DNA of 64,000 bases, taken from positions 434,001 through 498,000 of the forward strand of contig NZ_CP018171.1 of the NCBI RefSeq assembly GCF_001889605.1. Direction: 5' to 3'. Origin of the DNA: Aquibium oceanicum (GTDB lineage: Bacteria; Pseudomonadota; Alphaproteobacteria; Rhizobiales; Rhizobiaceae). Shown here one piece after another: positions 25,283-33,561 of the stretch. Both the position numbers and the translations under genes were made by a program. Numbering within the stretch: the first letter of the stretch is position 1; each line of letters begins with the position of its first letter. Under the pieces are notes generated by a model. It worked only from the letters and a program-made list of their open reading frames with translations, made no database searches and had not been told where the DNA came from.

Positions 25283-25307
25283 GAACAAAGGATTCGTACG
25301 GCTGTTG
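25283..25307 (+). promoter_or_regulatory. candidate EcfG-type promoter
   Basis: GGAAC (25283-25287), 16 bases, TGTT (25304-25307). It lies 22 bases before the start of the 108-aa gene and diverges from the site at 25243-25267. Confidence 0.4.
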
Positions 25308-25329
25308 GTCAACTGAAGGAGACAGTTCG

Positions 25330-25656
25330 ATGATGCGACGCGTGTTTCGTCTGGTGCCCAATGCCGAGGCCGACGATCCGAACTGGGACCGTGCCCCCTC
25401 CCACGGCATCGTCGTGGTGCGGGCCGATTCCGTGGCGGATGCGCGCATCGTCGCCAGCCAGGCCGAGGCCGATTTCCCCGACGACGAGGCAAAGCCGGAG
25501 CACGGGGTTACCACCGGCTTCGCCAGCGCGTTCCGCGACGAAAAGCTCTACAACGTCTTCGAGGACGACAGCGGCCGTTTCGCCGCGGCGGGCGAGCGGT
25601 GCGTGCTCGACGGCAGGATATCGCCGAAGTTCATCAAGCCCATCGATTCGCGCTGA
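25330..25656 (+). CDS. hypothetical protein (108 aa)
   Basis: Function unknown. A small, probably cytosolic alpha/beta protein with RVFRLVPNAEADDPNWDRAP, a strand-helix segment GIVVVRADSVADARIVASQAEADF and DEKLYNVFEDDSGRFAAAGERC. No signal peptide or membrane helix. AAGGAG lies eight bases before the first of two tandem ATGs. It is divergent from the 128-aa acidic protein, each with its own EcfG-like promoter, and ends shortly before a strong terminator. Confidence 0.6.
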   Translation: MMRRVFRLVPNAEADDPNWDRAPSHGIVVVRADSVADARIVASQAEADFPDDEAKPEHGVTTGFASAFRDEKLYNVFEDDSGRFAAAGERCVLDGRISPKFIKPIDSR

Positions 25657-25685
25657 TAGGAACGGCTGACCAGATCACACATGCG

Positions 25686-25711
25686 AAAAAGCCGGCCCCG
25701 CGTGGGCCGGC
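25686..25711. terminator. bidirectional intrinsic terminator
   Basis: GCCGGCCC, short loop, GGGCCGGC, with AAAAA at 25686-25690 giving a T-run on the minus strand and a T-rich stretch after it on the plus strand. It separates convergent genes at 25656 and 25762. Confidence 0.75.
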
Positions 25712-25761
25712 CCGTTTCATTTCTTCAGTGGGCTGCTGACGAGCCCTGGCTTGTCGCCGGC

Positions 25762-26001
25762 TCAGGGTTTCCCGCGGGTCGCGCCCTTGTTGAGGTCGGT
25801 GCGTGCACGCACGTCCTTGTCCATCTTGCGGAAGCTTTCCTCGATGTCCTGATCGGGCTCCCGCTTGCCCCCAGGCATGTCCTGCCGCTCGTTGCGCACG
25901 TTGGCCTGATCGTTCCCCTGGAGCTTGTTACGACCCATCTTGTCCTGCGCCAGATCGGTTTCGCGAAGATCCTCCGGCTTGATGTTGCGATCGTCGGCCA
26001 T
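25762..26001 (-). CDS. small hydrophilic hypothetical protein (79 aa)
   Basis: Function unknown. An extremely polar protein rich in Asp, Lys, Arg, Asn and Gln, with no hydrophobic core, so it is likely disordered (DLRETDLAQDKMGRN, then DQDIEESFRKMDKDVRAR). Such composition recalls hydrophilin-like stress proteins, but no family motif is visible. The ATG has AAGGAG upstream. The exact EcfG-type promoter match at 26029-26053 is 28 bases away. It ends before the terminator at 25686-25711. Confidence 0.6.
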   Translation of the reverse strand: MADDRNIKPEDLRETDLAQDKMGRNKLQGNDQANVRNERQDMPGGKREPDQDIEESFRKMDKDVRARTDLNKGATRGKP

Positions 26002-26028
26002 GATCGGACTCCTTTCCTTTGAAGGTCG

Positions 26029-26053
26029 AACGGCGGAGGACTGCGAGAGTTCC
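26029..26053 (-). promoter_or_regulatory. EcfG-type promoter
   Basis: Minus strand: GGAAC (26049-26053), 16 bases, CGTT (26029-26032). An exact match, ideally placed before the 79-aa gene. Confidence 0.6.
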
Positions 26054-26079
26054 GGGGCAGCCCGAGGCGCTTTCGACGA

Positions 26080-28719
26080 TCAGGTGCCGAGGAGGACGAC
26101 CGGCACATTCCGCAGCAACTCGCCTGCCTCCAAAGACTTGCCTGCCTCGCAGGATTGCCCGGAGAGAAGGTTGCGCAACGGCTTGCCGGAGAGGGATTCC
26201 GGCAGGTCCACCACGGTCTCCCGCCACCATTCCGGATCGAAGGCGAGACCGTTCCTCGGCGCGTCGAGGATCAGTCGCGGAACGGCCCCGACGAGCGCAT
26301 CGCCGCCATCCTGCCGCGCGAAGGCGACGAGATTTTCGCCGCGAGGGCCGCTCGTCCGAAGGGGCACGTAACTTCCCTTCTCGAACAGGGCTCCTCGCTC
26401 GGCGCGGATCGCCAGGACGCGCGCGATCAGCTTCTGCTTGGCGTGCGCCAGGTTCCGGGGAAGGGTCTCGAAGGTGTCGGCGCCGCCGCCGAGGCTGCGC
26501 TGCAGCGCTTCGAAATCGATCGGTCGCCGGTTATCGGGATCGACCAGGCTGAGGTCGACCCCCTCGGATCCCTGGTAGATGTCGGGCACGCCGGGCGCAG
26601 TCAGCTTCAACAGGGTCTGCGCGAGACTGTAGACCCGGCCGGCTGCGACGAATGGTTCAAGCGTTTCGGCGAAGTCGTCCAGGAACACGCCATTGTCCGG
26701 CGACAGGAGCCGGCTAGCGTAGTCCTTCACCGCGCTTTCGTATGGCTCGTCGATCTGCGTCCAGTTCGTCCGGAGCTTCGCTTCTCGCAGCGATTTTTCC
26801 AGGTAAGGCATGACGCGGTCGGCCAGCGACCGCAGCATCCCGGCATCCGGGCGGGTAGCATCCTTGGGCCAGATGCCGGCCAGCGCCTGATAGACCAGCC
26901 ATTCCACCGTCGGCTCCGGCGCCGGACCGCCTTCGGACGCACGGATCATCGAGGCGTGTTGCCGGCGCCACCGCGCCACCCCGTCGCTCCAGCGTTGCGG
27001 CGCTTCGCCGAGCGCATAGAGCCGGGCGCGGGCGTCCTCGCCGCGCTTGGTGTCGTGCGTGGCCGTGCCGAGCAGGCTGTGGTCGCCCCGCTGTGCCGCG
27101 GCTTCCATGCGTGCATGAAACCGCTCCGGACCGCCGGGCGGATGCAGCGGGTCGCCGCCGACCTCGTTGAGCGCGATCATCGGGTTGTAGCGATAGAAGA
27201 AGGTGTCCTCGACCGCCTTGGCCATCACGGGACCAGTAAGCTGCTGGAACTTCGCGCGGAACACCGACGCCTCGCCGTCCATATCGCTGTCGCCGTTCAG
27301 GATCGCCACGACCGTTTCCAGCGCCGCGGCCTCGCCGCCGGCATCGACGGTGGCCTTCTTCGCGGCCTCCTCGAGGATCTTTCGGTCGGTCTCGCCGAGA
27401 CCTCCGGTGCCGCCATAGGTGCGATAGACGGGGAAGGCGACGACCAGTTCGCCGATCGCCCGCTTGAAATCGGCTTCCGCCGGCCCGCCGCCGCCCGTTC
27501 CGGCGATCGCCGCCGCGCGCCGCGCGAGCGAATCCAGTTCTCCCTCGAAATTTCGGTAGATCATCTCCGAGCGCGCCTTGCGGACCATCTCGTCGGGCGC
27601 GACCGGTTTCTGTGCAAGGTCGCGGTAGGCGTCGGACAACGCATCGCTGCCGCCGGCATCGGCGAAGAGGTCGGCGACCGATGCGATGAACTCGTAGCCG
27701 GTCGTCCCGTCGACCGGCCATTCGGGCGGCAGAACCTCCTCGCCTTCGAGGATCTTTTCGACCACGAGATACCTGTCCGGCCCGATTTCGCGGCGCAGGC
27801 GCTGGAGGTAGCCGGTCGGATCGGCGAGCCCGTCGATATGGTCGATGCGCAGGCCGTCCACGGCGCCGTCGCGCACGAGCTGGAGCGTGAGCCGGTGCAC
27901 GTCGTCGAACACCGCGTCGACCTCGACCCGCACCCCGGCGAGCCCGGTGATCTCGAAGAAGCGGCGATAGCTCAGGCGACGCCGCGCTTCCTGCCAGTGA
28001 ATGAGCTCCCAGGGCTGCTCGGCATGCACCTGCTCGATAAAGCCGGGGTCCTTCGACGCACGCGCGAGCTCCGCAACGAAGTCGCCGTCCTCGAGACAAC
28101 GCCGAACCTCGGCATGAAAGTCCTCATCGGCATCCGGCGCGGCACGGCCGGCGATCTCCACGATCTTGCGCGCCGCCGGGGTCTCGAAGCGCGACAGGAC
28201 CTCCTCGTAGGAGCAAGGGTGGATGGGCAGCACCATGTCGCCGAGGGCAAGCCCGAGCCAGCCGCGCTGGCGATCGACATCGAGCCGGACGTCTCCACCG
28301 GCGATTGCCTCCTCGTAGGGCCGGCCGAGCAGCGGCAGGGTGAGCTTGGTGCTCCAGTCGATGTCGAAATGCGCCGCGAACGGGCTCTGCTCGCCCCACT
28401 CAACCACGCTGCGCCACCACGGGTTCTCGACCGCGGCGGCCATGTGGTTGGGCACGATGTCGAGGAGGAGTTTCAGGCCCTCGGCCTTCAGAGCCGCGAC
28501 CAGCCGGTCGAATCCCGCGCGCCCGCCCAGACCGGGATCGATCTCGTTGTGATCGGCAACGTCGTAGCCATGCGTCGAGCCGCGCGCCGCTGTGAAGATC
28601 GGCGAGGCATAGAGGTGGGAGACGCCGAGCCGCCGCAGGTACGGCGCGAGCGCGGCAGCCCCGTCGAAATCCATGCCTTCGCGGAACTGGATGCGGTAGG
28701 TGGCGCGCGGAATGCTCAT
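26080..28719 (-). CDS. treY: maltooligosyl trehalose synthase
   Basis: Converts the reducing-end maltose unit of glucan chains to a trehalose unit (GH13). The 879-aa protein starts with PRATYRIQFREGMDFDGAAALAPYLRRLGVSHLYASPIF, typical of TreY, and has LLLDIVPNHM, the nucleophile region DGLRIDHIDGLADP, and the acid segment LVVEKIL followed by GTTGYEF. Length is close to the family norm. The start overlaps the malQ stop by four bases. TreZ, which releases trehalose, is not in the window. It probably makes the osmolyte trehalose from glycogen. Confidence 0.95.
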   Translation of the reverse strand: MSIPRATYRIQFREGMDFDGAAALAPYLRRLGVSHLYASPIFTAARGSTHGYDVADHNEIDPGLGGRAGFDRLVAALKAEGLKLLLDIVPNHMAAAVENPWWRSVVEWGEQSPFAAHFDIDWSTKLTLPLLGRPYEEAIAGGDVRLDVDRQRGWLGLALGDMVLPIHPCSYEEVLSRFETPAARKIVEIAGRAAPDADEDFHAEVRRCLEDGDFVAELARASKDPGFIEQVHAEQPWELIHWQEARRRLSYRRFFEITGLAGVRVEVDAVFDDVHRLTLQLVRDGAVDGLRIDHIDGLADPTGYLQRLRREIGPDRYLVVEKILEGEEVLPPEWPVDGTTGYEFIASVADLFADAGGSDALSDAYRDLAQKPVAPDEMVRKARSEMIYRNFEGELDSLARRAAAIAGTGGGGPAEADFKRAIGELVVAFPVYRTYGGTGGLGETDRKILEEAAKKATVDAGGEAAALETVVAILNGDSDMDGEASVFRAKFQQLTGPVMAKAVEDTFFYRYNPMIALNEVGGDPLHPPGGPERFHARMEAAAQRGDHSLLGTATHDTKRGEDARARLYALGEAPQRWSDGVARWRRQHASMIRASEGGPAPEPTVEWLVYQALAGIWPKDATRPDAGMLRSLADRVMPYLEKSLREAKLRTNWTQIDEPYESAVKDYASRLLSPDNGVFLDDFAETLEPFVAAGRVYSLAQTLLKLTAPGVPDIYQGSEGVDLSLVDPDNRRPIDFEALQRSLGGGADTFETLPRNLAHAKQKLIARVLAIRAERGALFEKGSYVPLRTSGPRGENLVAFARQDGGDALVGAVPRLILDAPRNGLAFDPEWWRETVVDLPESLSGKPLRNLLSGQSCEAGKSLEAGELLRNVPVVLLGT

Positions 28720-30440
28720 GCGTGTCTCGGCCTGGTCTGCGAAACCGCTTCGGTGATGGTGCGGAAGAGGTCGCTGCGTGAAAGGTCCTCGAGCGGGACC
28801 GGGGCCTTGAAGCGCCAGTTCGGGTAGCTCTCCACGGTGCCGGGAACGTTGGTCGGCCGGTCCTCGCCGGTCAGGTCGGCCAGCCGCACGGCGGTCAGAT
28901 GGCTCGGCGTGAGCGCGAGGAAGCGGTGCATCGCCGCCCAGAAGGCGAGCGGCAGGTCGGCCTCGGGGTTCTCGATGGAGCGGGCGAATAGCGCGATCTC
29001 GTCGTCGCTCGCCGCGCCCGCGTCCCGCAGGGCCTCCATGATCGCTGTCCGCTCGATCGCGCGCTCGCGGGCCTGGTCGTGCGCCATCTGCTCATCGATC
29101 GCGCCGATGCCCTGGCGCAGCCGGATGTCGTCGCCACGCCACCAGGCGCGGAGCGGCGGCAGGTCGTGCGTCGACAGGCAGGCGATGGAGAGCGGCGGAT
29201 AGTCCTTCGGGCGTATGAAATCCCGGTCCTTCTTCTCGAAATAGGCGATGCGGTAGGAAAGGACGTTCCATTCCTCCATCTTGTCGCGGAAGCCGGGCGG
29301 CACGACGCCGAGATCCTCGCCGATGACGATGGTGCGCCGCTCGTGCGAGAGGTTGGCAAGCGTGCGCATCAACTGCTCGAACGGAAAGTCGACATATTCG
29401 CCTTCGGCCGGAGGGCGACCTTCGGGGATGAAGAAGAGGCGCTGCAGCGCCATGGCATGGTCGATCCTGACGGCACCCGCATGGCGCATCGAAGCCTCGA
29501 TCGATGCAGCGAAGGCCGCGCATCCCGTCTCGGCTAGGACGTGCGGCGACAACGGCGTCAGCCCCCAGTCCTGGCCATAGGCGCTGAACCAGTCCGGCGG
29601 CGCGCCGACCGACTTGCCGATGACGTAGGCGTTCTGGTCCGTCCATGTCGCCGACCCGTCGGGCGCTTCGCCGACGGCGAAGTCCAGATAGAGGCCGACG
29701 CGCATGCCGGCCCGACGCGCGATGCCGGCCGCCTGCGCGAGCTGCTCTTCGCACAGCCATTGCAGCCAGCAGTGAAAGTCGATCTCGTCGGCGTGATCGC
29801 GCGCGTAGTCGTCCACCGCGCCAGTCTCGGGATGGCGATACTCCTGCGGCCATTGGAGCCAGCCGCTGGCGAAGCCGCGCGAGGCCATCTCCATGGACAG
29901 CGCCTCGAACAGGGCGTGAAGCCTGAGCGGCTCGCCGTTCTCCTCGCAATAGAGGCGGAAAGCCTCGCGGGACTTCGGGGACTGCGTTTCCGCCCGGTCG
30001 GTCCAGATCCGGCGCAGCACCGCCATCTTCAGTGCGGCGACCTCGCGATAATCGACGATGTCGGTCTCGCGCAGGTTTCGCGTCTTGGCCGAGACGGCAT
30101 CGGAGGGAACGTAGCCCTCCACCTCGTCCACGGCGATGTAGATGGGATTGAGGAAGCGCCGGCTGGAGGGCGAAAAGGGGCTGCACCTGTCCGGATCGGC
30201 CATGAACAGCGCGTGGAGCGGGTTCAGTCCGACGAAGTCGGCGCCTGCTTCCGCCGCTATGTCGCAGGCCGTCATCAGGTCGCAGAAATCGCCGATACCC
30301 CAGTTGCGGTTCGATCTCACCTCGTAGAGCTGGAGCGCCATGCCCCAGATCGGCTGGGCATCCAGCCAGGACGGCAGGAAACATCGAGACGCGCCACCCC
30401 GAACCTGTTCGGAGACCGTCGTGACCTTGTCGATTGTCAT
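28716..30440 (-). CDS. malQ: 4-alpha-glucanotransferase (amylomaltase)
   Basis: Transfers alpha-1,4-glucan segments between maltooligosaccharides (GH77). The 574-aa protein has YEVRSNRNWGIGDFCDL, the catalytic Asp in VRIDHAMALQRLF, the acid/base Glu in VIGEDLGVVPPG and LSTHDLPPLRAWW. It lacks the long N-terminal domains of E. coli MalQ. It is coupled to treY by a four-base overlap, so it likely supplies longer chains for trehalose synthesis. An EcfG-like promoter (GGAAC-N16-AGTT) lies at 30516-30540. Confidence 0.93.
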   Translation of the reverse strand: MTIDKVTTVSEQVRGGASRCFLPSWLDAQPIWGMALQLYEVRSNRNWGIGDFCDLMTACDIAAEAGADFVGLNPLHALFMADPDRCSPFSPSSRRFLNPIYIAVDEVEGYVPSDAVSAKTRNLRETDIVDYREVAALKMAVLRRIWTDRAETQSPKSREAFRLYCEENGEPLRLHALFEALSMEMASRGFASGWLQWPQEYRHPETGAVDDYARDHADEIDFHCWLQWLCEEQLAQAAGIARRAGMRVGLYLDFAVGEAPDGSATWTDQNAYVIGKSVGAPPDWFSAYGQDWGLTPLSPHVLAETGCAAFAASIEASMRHAGAVRIDHAMALQRLFFIPEGRPPAEGEYVDFPFEQLMRTLANLSHERRTIVIGEDLGVVPPGFRDKMEEWNVLSYRIAYFEKKDRDFIRPKDYPPLSIACLSTHDLPPLRAWWRGDDIRLRQGIGAIDEQMAHDQARERAIERTAIMEALRDAGAASDDEIALFARSIENPEADLPLAFWAAMHRFLALTPSHLTAVRLADLTGEDRPTNVPGTVESYPNWRFKAPVPLEDLSRSDLFRTITEAVSQTRPRHA

Positions 30441-30887
30441 GCGGGAGAGGTTCTTCTGTTGCGGGTTCAGCCGTGCGGGTTCGACAACAGACTCGCTGAA
30501 AACCGCCCGTTCTTCAACTTGGGACGGGCACGAATGTTCCGGGCCGCCAAAAAGGCACTCGAAATCGTCTCGTTGGACATTTGAGTTCTAGAGAGCATTC
30601 CCACTGATGCGGCTACCGCCGCGAACGCGATTGTCCTTTTCGCGCCGGCATCTGTCCCCGTGAGGCGGGTACAACGCTGCTCTACCAATGTTCGCGAAAC
30701 GGTGCGCCGCGGTCAGCGACGTGTGCAGTGCAAAATCGACCGGTGATCCTTGCGGCAGGATCGTGTAGGGTTTCCGGACCAGACGGAGAAACAGAGGGGG
30801 CTCGACGGGAAAGCGATCCCGACGCCGTTCGCATCGCGGTGGTCGCGGCAGGCCGGACGGCCGGTTGCAGTTCCCGGCAATCGCAAC
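30441..30887. other. 447-base intergenic region
   Basis: Between divergent malQ and mscS. It holds the candidate malQ promoter at 30516-30540. A 37-codon minus-strand frame starting at 30580 lacks a ribosome-binding site and I do not call it. No RNA gene or repeat recognised. Confidence 0.4.
30516..30540 (-). promoter_or_regulatory. candidate EcfG-type promoter of malQ-treY
   Basis: Minus strand: GGAAC (30536-30540), 16 bases, AGTT (30516-30519). It lies 76 bases upstream of malQ; one -10 mismatch. Confidence 0.35.
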
Positions 30888-31997
30888 ATGGATTCTTTTT
30901 ATCCCCTTCCCGCATGGGCCGTCGTTGCCGGCCTCGTCGTCATCGCGATCGGGCTCACCTGGGCGTTCCGGGTCTTCATCCTGCGCTGGATCCTGCGCCT
31001 CTTTCAGCCCAAAAGCCTCTTCCTGAACCGCTTGATCACGAGCCTCCGCGGCCCGCTCAGCCTGGCGCTCGTTATCATCGTTCTGTCGATCGCCTCGAAC
31101 CTCGCGCCCATCTCCGACCGCGAGGTGGCGATCATCCGCCACATCCTCCTGGTCGGTTTCATCCTGCTCGCGGCATGGACCATACGGGTCGCGCTCGACC
31201 TCTGGCTGCGCCTCCATCTGAGGCGCTTCAAGCTGGACACGGCGGACAATCTGCTGGCGCGCAAGCATGTCACGCAGATGCGTATCCTGCTGCGTGTCGC
31301 CGATACGCTGATCGTGGTGATCGCGCTCGCCGCCGTGCTCATGACCTTCGAGGGGGTACGGCAGTACGGCGTCAGCCTGCTCGCCTCGGCGGGCGCGGCC
31401 GGCATCGTCGTCGGCCTGGCGCTGCAGCCGCTGCTGAAGAACATCTTCGCCGGTATCCAGCTCGCCATCACGCAGCCTATACGGATCGACGACGCGGTGA
31501 TCGTCGAGGGTGAATGGGGAAACATCGAGGAAATCTCGTCGACCTATGTCGTGGTGCGGATATGGGACAAGCGCCGCCTCATCGTGCCGCTCTCCTATTT
31601 CATCGAGAAGCCCTTCCAGAACTGGACGCGCGAGGAATCGACGCTGCTGGGTACCGTTCTGATCTACTTGGATTACTCGACCCCGGTCGACGAACTGCGC
31701 ACGGAGGTGGAGCGGATCGTACGGAACTCCCGCCACTGGGACGGCGACACGATCGTCGTCCAGGTCACCGATTTCCGCGAGCAGGTGATGGAGGTGCGGG
31801 TGCTGGCCAGCGCGAGAAACGCCGGCATCGCCTTCGATCTGCGCTGCGAGATCCGCGAGAATCTGGTGTCATGGATGCAGAAGACGCATCCGAACGCGCT
31901 CCCGCAGTTCCGCATCAGGGATCTGTCCCCAAAGGGGAGCGACGCTCCCGAGAAGGACGAACGGCAGGTGTCCGCAACGGATCAGGTTACGAAATGA
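30888..31997 (+). CDS. MscS-type mechanosensitive channel
   Basis: Small-conductance mechanosensitive channel that relieves osmotic down-shock. The 369-aa protein has four to five transmembrane helices, with the pore helix in VSLLASAGAAGIVVGLALQPLLKN, which carries the Gly/Ala packing pattern of MscS TM3. The beta domain follows (DDAVIVEGEWGNIEEISSTYVVVRIWDKRRLIVPLSYF), then a cytosolic vestibule and a charged tail. Start 30888 gives a normal N-terminus; the longer frame adds a polar stretch without similarity. A strong hairpin lies downstream at 32136-32167. Confidence 0.9.
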   Translation: MDSFYPLPAWAVVAGLVVIAIGLTWAFRVFILRWILRLFQPKSLFLNRLITSLRGPLSLALVIIVLSIASNLAPISDREVAIIRHILLVGFILLAAWTIRVALDLWLRLHLRRFKLDTADNLLARKHVTQMRILLRVADTLIVVIALAAVLMTFEGVRQYGVSLLASAGAAGIVVGLALQPLLKNIFAGIQLAITQPIRIDDAVIVEGEWGNIEEISSTYVVVRIWDKRRLIVPLSYFIEKPFQNWTREESTLLGTVLIYLDYSTPVDELRTEVERIVRNSRHWDGDTIVVQVTDFREQVMEVRVLASARNAGIAFDLRCEIRENLVSWMQKTHPNALPQFRIRDLSPKGSDAPEKDERQVSATDQVTK

Positions 31998-32150
31998 AGT
32001 CGACTTATCTTTAGATGGGCAACTGCTTCAGGCGGTCGGATCCAAGCGTGTGCCTTGGTGGAGTGGATTCCACACCTCGCCCACATGCCGGCCTACAACA
32101 CCTCCGCCGAGGAGACCGCCAGGGTTCTCGATACAAAATACGGGCGCTGA
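31998..32150 (+). other. short open reading frame after mscS, possible gene remnant
   Basis: The frame of mscS stays open for 50 codons after its stop, ending in EWIPHLAHMPAYNTSAEE and then a stop inside the terminator stem. The composition looks like real protein, but there is no good start or ribosome-binding site. It may be the tail of a decayed gene. I do not recognise it. Confidence 0.25.
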
Positions 32151-32167
32151 TACCAGCGCCCGTATTT
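32136..32167. terminator. strong bidirectional hairpin
   Basis: A perfect 14-bp stem, AAATACGGGCGCTG with loop ATAC and the exact complement. A-rich and T-rich ends serve both strands. It lies between convergent mscS and the pyridoxamine-oxidase-like gene. Confidence 0.8.
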
Positions 32168-32174
32168 CGCAAAA

Positions 32175-32654
32175 TCACATATTGACCTTGGCGTGATCGC
32201 CCATGGCGGGGCGGGTGTTCGATATCGCGGCGGCGGCCATCTTGATGTAGCTGACGGCCGTACCCGGGCTGTCCCAGTACTGCGCGTCCTTCGGGTTAAC
32301 CTTCAGGACGCGGATGGACGGGTCTTCCGCATTGTCCCACCATGCCTTGGCGGGCGTCGACCACAGTTCCTTGATCTTGGCGCGGTCGTTGCTGACGACC
32401 GCGGCGCCGCTGACCGAGACGTAGTTCTGGCCGCTCGAATCGGCGAATGCCAGGCATACGTTGGGTCGGCGCGCGATCTCCTCGTCCTTGTGGCTGTCCA
32501 CGTCCGTCAGGAAATAGACCGAGTGCTCGTTTCGATCGACATAGGCGGCCATGGGGCGGGAGCGGATCTCCTGGCCGTCATGGGTGGCGAGCATGCAGAA
32601 CCCGATTTTCTCCATCAGGTCCCAGACCCGCTTGACGTCGTCTTCGTGCGCCAT
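32175..32654 (-). CDS. general stress protein 26-like (pyridoxamine 5'-phosphate oxidase fold)
   Basis: A 159-aa split-barrel flavin-binding protein related to the general stress protein 26 group. It has a conserved N-terminal HDGQEIRSRPMAAYVD, then YFLTDVDSHKDEEIARRPNVCLAFAD and a C-terminal VLKVNPKDAQYWDSP. The exact reaction is unknown; relatives bind FMN or FAD. ATG 32654 has GGAG eight bases upstream. A candidate EcfG-type promoter (GGAAC-N16-GGTT) lies at 32693-32717, which fits the stress-protein class. Confidence 0.87.
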   Translation of the reverse strand: MAHEDDVKRVWDLMEKIGFCMLATHDGQEIRSRPMAAYVDRNEHSVYFLTDVDSHKDEEIARRPNVCLAFADSSGQNYVSVSGAAVVSNDRAKIKELWSTPAKAWWDNAEDPSIRVLKVNPKDAQYWDSPGTAVSYIKMAAAAISNTRPAMGDHAKVNM

Positions 32655-32692
32655 TTTGCAAACTCCATTGGGTTGGCTTGAGAGTGTCGTCC

Positions 32693-32717
32693 AACCCGGC
32701 GAAGGCACGAAAGTTCC
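32693..32717 (-). promoter_or_regulatory. candidate EcfG-type promoter
   Basis: Minus strand: GGAAC (32713-32717), 16 bases, GGTT (32693-32696). It lies 38 bases upstream of the stress-protein-26-like gene. Confidence 0.4.
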
Positions 32718-32786
32718 GTAGAGCCGGACGCAACTCCGGCCACACGAGCGAAGATTTTGAGGGACGAGAGCCGCGCCCGAATCAAC

Positions 32787-33050
32787 TCAGGCGGCGGTGC
32801 GGGTTTCGATTTCGTCCTTCGGCTTCCTCTGTTCGTTCTCGAACTCGAAATCGAAGCTGACGTTGCAGTTCTTCGCAATGGCCGCCCAGGCGATGCGGTT
32901 TGCAAGCTCCTGATCGCTCACGCGCGCCTCCGGCGCAAACAAGCGCACGAGAGCGACGGCGTCGCGGATCGACACGAGCGATCCGATCTTCGCTCCTGCG
33001 AGATGCTGTTCTATGGCAATGTCGATGGTCAGGGGCGTGTAAGTGGACAT
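32787..33050 (-). CDS. hypothetical protein (87 aa)
   Basis: Function unknown. A small soluble protein with IDIAIEQHLAGAKIGSLVSIRDAVALVRLFAPEARVSDQEL, which looks like a helical bundle, and a charged C-terminus. The ATG at 33050 is strongly supported by AGGAGGG six bases upstream; longer frames lack a site. It lies upstream of the stress-protein-26-like gene on the same strand, 70 bases from the promoter of that gene. No EcfG-like box was found for it. Confidence 0.55.
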   Translation of the reverse strand: MSTYTPLTIDIAIEQHLAGAKIGSLVSIRDAVALVRLFAPEARVSDQELANRIAWAAIAKNCNVSFDFEFENEQRKPKDEIETRTAA

Positions 33051-33183
33051 CAGCGGCCCTCCTGTATCCATCCTCGATCCATGCGCCTCCACCCGCATTA
33101 ACTTTTGGTACATATCCGGAGATATTTCGTGCATCCCGGCTCCGGCTTGTCCCCGAAACCGGGACGCCGCGGCGACGGCATCA

Positions 33184-33209
33184 GGAACAATGGGCCGCAT
33201 GCCTTCGTT
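33184..33209 (+). promoter_or_regulatory. EcfG-type promoter
   Basis: GGAAC (33184-33188), 17 bases, CGTT (33206-33209), exact in both boxes. It lies 26 bases before the 107-aa gene. Confidence 0.55.
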
Positions 33210-33235
33210 CGGTGATCAAAGCCAAGGAGGCAAGC

Positions 33236-33559
33236 ATGCACGCCGACAACAAGAGCCCGCACGAGGCAGCCAGACCCGAATTCCAGGAAACCACGAAGGT
33301 CGACACGCGTCACGAGCGCACCGGCGCGGAACCGGATGCAGCGGAGCTACGCGATCCGGAAGAAGTCTGGAAGGACGACGAGCGGACGCCGCGACAGGAT
33401 GGCGCCAAAAGCACCGGTGCACCCGGAAGGGTCGCCGATGCCGGCGACATCGGATTGGGCGCGACGACCCCCTACTCGACCGAAGTCCAGGCCGACTCGC
33501 TTGCGCGTCAGACGGTGCGTGGCGGTGGGGCACAGAAGCCCGAAAAGCCGGAGCGCTGA
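33236..33559 (+). CDS. hydrophilic hypothetical protein (107 aa)
   Basis: Function unknown. It is very polar and probably disordered throughout, with many Glu, Asp, Arg, Thr and Pro residues (DAAELRDPEEVWKDDERTP; GDIGLGATTPYSTEVQAD). There is no signal peptide. AAGGAGG lies just upstream of the ATG. An exact EcfG-type promoter precedes it. The CAP-domain gene starts two bases after its stop, so the two are probably one operon. Confidence 0.6.
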   Translation: MHADNKSPHEAARPEFQETTKVDTRHERTGAEPDAAELRDPEEVWKDDERTPRQDGAKSTGAPGRVADAGDIGLGATTPYSTEVQADSLARQTVRGGGAQKPEKPER

Positions 33560-33561
33560 GG

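Noticed and set aside
26155-28827. 890-aa plus-strand open frame opposite treY
   Set aside because: It is a mirror frame of a clear GH13 enzyme. High GC content leaves long frames open on the other strand.
30467-30580. 37-codon minus-strand ORF upstream of malQ
   Set aside because: No ribosome-binding site, no family similarity, and it overlaps the likely malQ promoter.
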